Assembly: GCA_030685235.1 (NCBI GenBank)
Contig: MU839091.1
Location: 372,001-436,000 of the forward strand
Length of the DNA stretch: 64,000 bases
Direction: 5' to 3'
DNA from: Copromyces sp. CBS 386.78
Lineage: Eukaryota; Ascomycota; Sordariomycetes; Sordariales; Sordariaceae
The notes under the pieces are model-generated. The model was not told the origin of the DNA and did not search any database. It saw nothing but the letters and a program-made list of their open reading frames with translations. Position 1 is the first letter of the stretch; every line of letters starts with the position of its first letter. Of the stretch, positions 61,001 to 64,000 are shown in pieces. The position numbers and the translations under genes are program-made.

Positions 61001-64000
61001 GCTGGATCGGTCGCTAGTGACGGCAAAATGCCGTCGGGAATGCGCTTTGGCAATCCTTCTGCCTCCTGGCTACCTATGCCTCAATCGCCATGAAGTATGC
61101 TCTCGCCGGTGTCGCATCTGACGCGCACGGAGCGCCGTAGTCGTGGTTGTGGTCGAGGCTCGTTGTTTTCAGTCGTCGGGATTGATGTCGCAAATGTGCT
61201 CTATTGCCCCCAGTCCAGTGTTTGTCCGTCAAGCTATCGTTCAATTGTCCTCACGGATGTCCCTCTGCGATCTCCCCCGCTTGATTGTCTTTCGGATACC
61301 TCGCAATCAATTCCCCTACATCCATGTAATTCGATTGCTGTTCGCGACGAGTATGATGTCGTGATAGCGAAGTACCGTAAGGCGAGAGGTGTTCTCAAGG
61401 ACCTGAGCTTCAGAGGCTGGGCGCCGAGAAATCGTGATCGTAGGTGGCCTGGAGTGCCGGATAATAGGGATCAATTGCGCCGCGGCGTAAAAGTGGCACA
61501 GCGTCGTCGAGAACAAGTTTTGGTGCTGAAGATTGACGTTCGTAGAGGTATGCTGCTCGGCCGGATGTGGAGAAAGGAGGTTGTCGGGGTGAACGTTTCC
61601 GGCCAGGTACCTAGTCAGGATAAGAAAGATCGGTGGTGTATTCTGCAGTGTGTCCGACTCGACAGCGTTTGGAGCTTTGTGGTGGTTCTCTTCGCTTCGC
61701 GTTCAATGTGTGAGGGCCGGGGAATTGCGGTTGGAAATGGCACTGCACCTTCTTCAGGATATAGGTGCAGAAAGAATGTAGCCCTCCAACGCTCCTGTAA
61801 AGCGGGGATACCAATACCGTGTCCCCAAAACCAAACGCACTGTTCATCTCGGCTTCAGTGGATGGGGCCGCTTACTAAAAAGGTGAACTGGAGCCGTTCG
61901 GCATCGTGAGTCCCGTGCTTCACCTTTGTCAGGCTGTGGATTTGTAACGCCTTGAGAGTGGAAATGATTTCTTATATCCTGAATGGAGTACCTATTCGGC
62001 TGATCAACTCAAAACTCCAAAGGACGGGTATTGATGAACTGGTGTCGAGCAGCGAGGTACAGGAGGGAGTGTTCCAGATGTGAATGAGGACACTTGAGTC
62101 TCGCTTCTTTTCACCGGTCCGTAGAGTAAACATTGCAACACGATCCATATAGTACTAAAAAGAAGACTCAAAGTGAAGAGCTCAGGTCCTCCTGATTTCC
62201 ATTCTTGTCTTAGCGACTTGTGGCTCTTCACACTGCGTTTCTAATCGGGCTCAATCCGCGATCACGATCTGCGGGGCGGATCCAGACCCATCTCACACCA
62301 GCTCACACCATTGCTAAACGAGCAGAAACCAACACACTTTTGTCAAACTCAACTCGCTCACATGAACCATCCCGGAAAGCTTGGAAACCGCTTGCATTTC
62401 CACCCTGCTCCTGGAAGAGATCACCTTTTGAAGCTTGTGAAGATTGTGCCCAAGGTGGAACCGCTGGCAGCAAGATGTTGGCAACAGACGATAATCATCA
62501 TGATGTTGTGCCGAGTAGATTGTGATAAGGAAGAGAACTTTGGAAGGAGACGTGGCGTTTCAGTCATCCTATCTCCCTCGCGATTACCGTACAATATCAC
62601 CTATTTTCCCGAGGTTGTTTTCGATACTCGACAGTCCATACAAATGCGCACGTGCTGTCACATGGCTCACCTAAATAGTGGGATATATCTGCCGCTCAAT
62701 GCTATGTGACCACTTCAATATTTACACCCCGAAGAAGGCCGGGATTGTTGAAAAAGAATTGGTACCAAATCGTTTACCCCAAAGCCCAATCTCAACGTGC
62801 AAATTAGGATACAAGTTAAAGATCGGAAGAAAGAAAGCCTTCATCCCATCCATCTGCCAAGCGCCGTTGACAGCTTGGGGCAGGATTGCTTGGCGAAGGC
62901 TTGTCCCTCGTGGTCGAAGGGTCTTCTTGGCACCCGTCCGGCCAGTCACCATTAGGCCGAAATGTTCGGGGCCACGGGGTCAAAGCTAGCGCACCGTCCC
63001 GGCGGGAACAAGGTTGCAAGCTGCCTGTCATGCACGACAGCACGTCTTGGTGATGCCGATTCTTCCCAGAGTCCAAGGGCTACGGCACAAACCAGGCCGT
63101 AGTGAGCAGAGGTGGTTGGAACGTTGGGATAACCTCAGGGCATCACGTCCGCTGTAGACCCAGGTCGCTTGGGGTTTTACTAGCATGTCTGATTATGGAG
63201 GTATCGCGTCCAAGCATGGCGAAATCCATGAAGCCTCGAAGGTTAAATAGTTGAGACAAGAGGTTTGCCCGTTTGACGCACAGATCATATGAACGGTCAG
63301 TAAAGCTTTGCTGTGTCGTGGCCCATGATTCTTTTGTTCCATTCATCTGGTCGGTAGAATAGTCCTCGCTAGCCATCTCCTCATACCAGTAGAGGGCAGA
63401 GGAGTGGCGGTTTGACACTTTACGCGCATTGGGAGTATCCAGTTCGGTTGGCAGGGCTCTAGAGTCTAGCAAGACCTAAAAGACGTGCGAGAATGACACC
63501 CTGGACGATGGTCGCCAGGGGTGTTGAAAACTGCTTCTGATGGAGGCATTACCCATCTATGTTGGGTAGATCTTTTTGTTTGCGACTAGAGATATCCAAG
63601 ACATCAAAGTATCACAGCTTTCCGAATCTCTTGCGGGGCCGGTTGCGAGCTTCTCCAGCCCATGGATGGGTAAGGGTAATGCTCTTGGGGACCGTGAGTG
63701 GAAAACACCCGACTTAAGACACGGACCGGACGCTGGAGTAAAGCGGTCTCGACAACGTCCATCCAAAAGATCTCTCCAGGTAAGCTCAGTGGATATGGTA
63801 GCGAGACGTATCTCATCTTGGTTCAGACGGGACCGAAGTTCGATGGAACCCCACGACGGGAGTGGAGGGCAGCATTTGAACCCTGTTTCAGGCCCAAGCT
63901 CCCGTCGCTGCAGGTGCTGACGGACCACCTCTGTGCCTGCCGCCCTGGCGCGGCGTGGCCCCAGCAACGGGAATTATTTTGGTTCTCGCGCAGGTACCTA
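61001..64000. other. Right-edge region without supported genes
   Basis: This is 3 kb upstream of palH, ending at the window edge. A 270-codon ATG frame (61097-61909, plus) starts 97 bp from the palH ATG, but its Arg/Ser/Cys/Val-rich composition looks like chance. Minus-strand frames of 109-136 codons at 63143-63967 have no motifs. The last kilobase could contain part of a gene continuing to the right. Confidence 0.4.

Noticed and set aside
61097..61909. 270-codon ATG frame divergent from palH
   Set aside because: It is rich in Arg, Ser, Cys and Val with no motif or splice context. It starts 97 bp from the palH ATG and is most likely promoter or leader sequence.

Overview
The window is nuclear DNA from a filamentous ascomycete, most likely a Neurospora/Sordaria-type Sordariomycete. 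The evidence is the gene content (a CLU-family protein, an FHA-forkhead factor, CDC48, Zn2Cys6, PalH and a vacuolar HMT1-type ABC transporter). It is also the gene structure: introns of about 60-130 nt with GTAAGT/GTACGT/GTATGT donors and CTRAC-like branch sites, and start contexts such as CAAAATGGC. Coding exons prefer C at third positions, and intergenic spacers are long and rich in homopolymers. There are no operons, CRISPR arrays or prokaryotic signals. I found no convincing tRNA or rRNA gene and no intact transposon.

Layout, left to right. 1-938(-): the N-terminal part of an unrecognised protein running off the left edge. 2044-6194(+): clu1. 8766-11093(+): an FHA + forkhead transcription factor. 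14004-15653(+): a class III PLP aminotransferase. 16133-18939(-): cdc48, with six exons. An 8.2 kb gene-poor divergent spacer follows. 27163-29778(+): a Zn2Cys6 transcription factor. 30275-31243(-): a thioredoxin-fold AhpC/TSA_2-like protein. 32266-33628(-): an unrecognised three-exon gene. 34884-36645(+): a secreted, acidic then Asn/Gln/Gly-rich repeat protein whose intron appears to be GC-AG. 37448-37946(+): a small spliced hypothetical gene. 38140-38149: an assembly gap with artefact-like flanks. 39940-43245(-): an HMT1-type ABC transporter. A roughly 10.7 kb gene-poor stretch follows. 53942-54367(-): a possible small Ser-rich protein. 55534-56992(-): a LAG1-type ceramide synthase. 58682-61000(-): palH. 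The last 3 kb hold no gene I can support.

Most genes are housekeeping: mitochondrial distribution and mRNA binding (CLU), protein extraction and degradation (CDC48), sphingolipid synthesis (LAG1), ambient pH signalling (PalH) and vacuolar metal-conjugate transport (HMT1). They do not form an obvious pathway cluster. Exon boundaries were placed by hand from splice motifs and frame continuity. Every multi-exon model quoted closes in frame, but none was checked against transcripts or databases.

The least ordinary items are the Asn/Gln-rich secreted repeat protein with eleven exact hexapeptide repeats, the two small or multi-exon lineage-type genes at 32.3-33.6 kb and 37.4-37.9 kb, and a diverged direct repeat at 22.5-23.0 kb. 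I did not find a convincing new multi-gene system.
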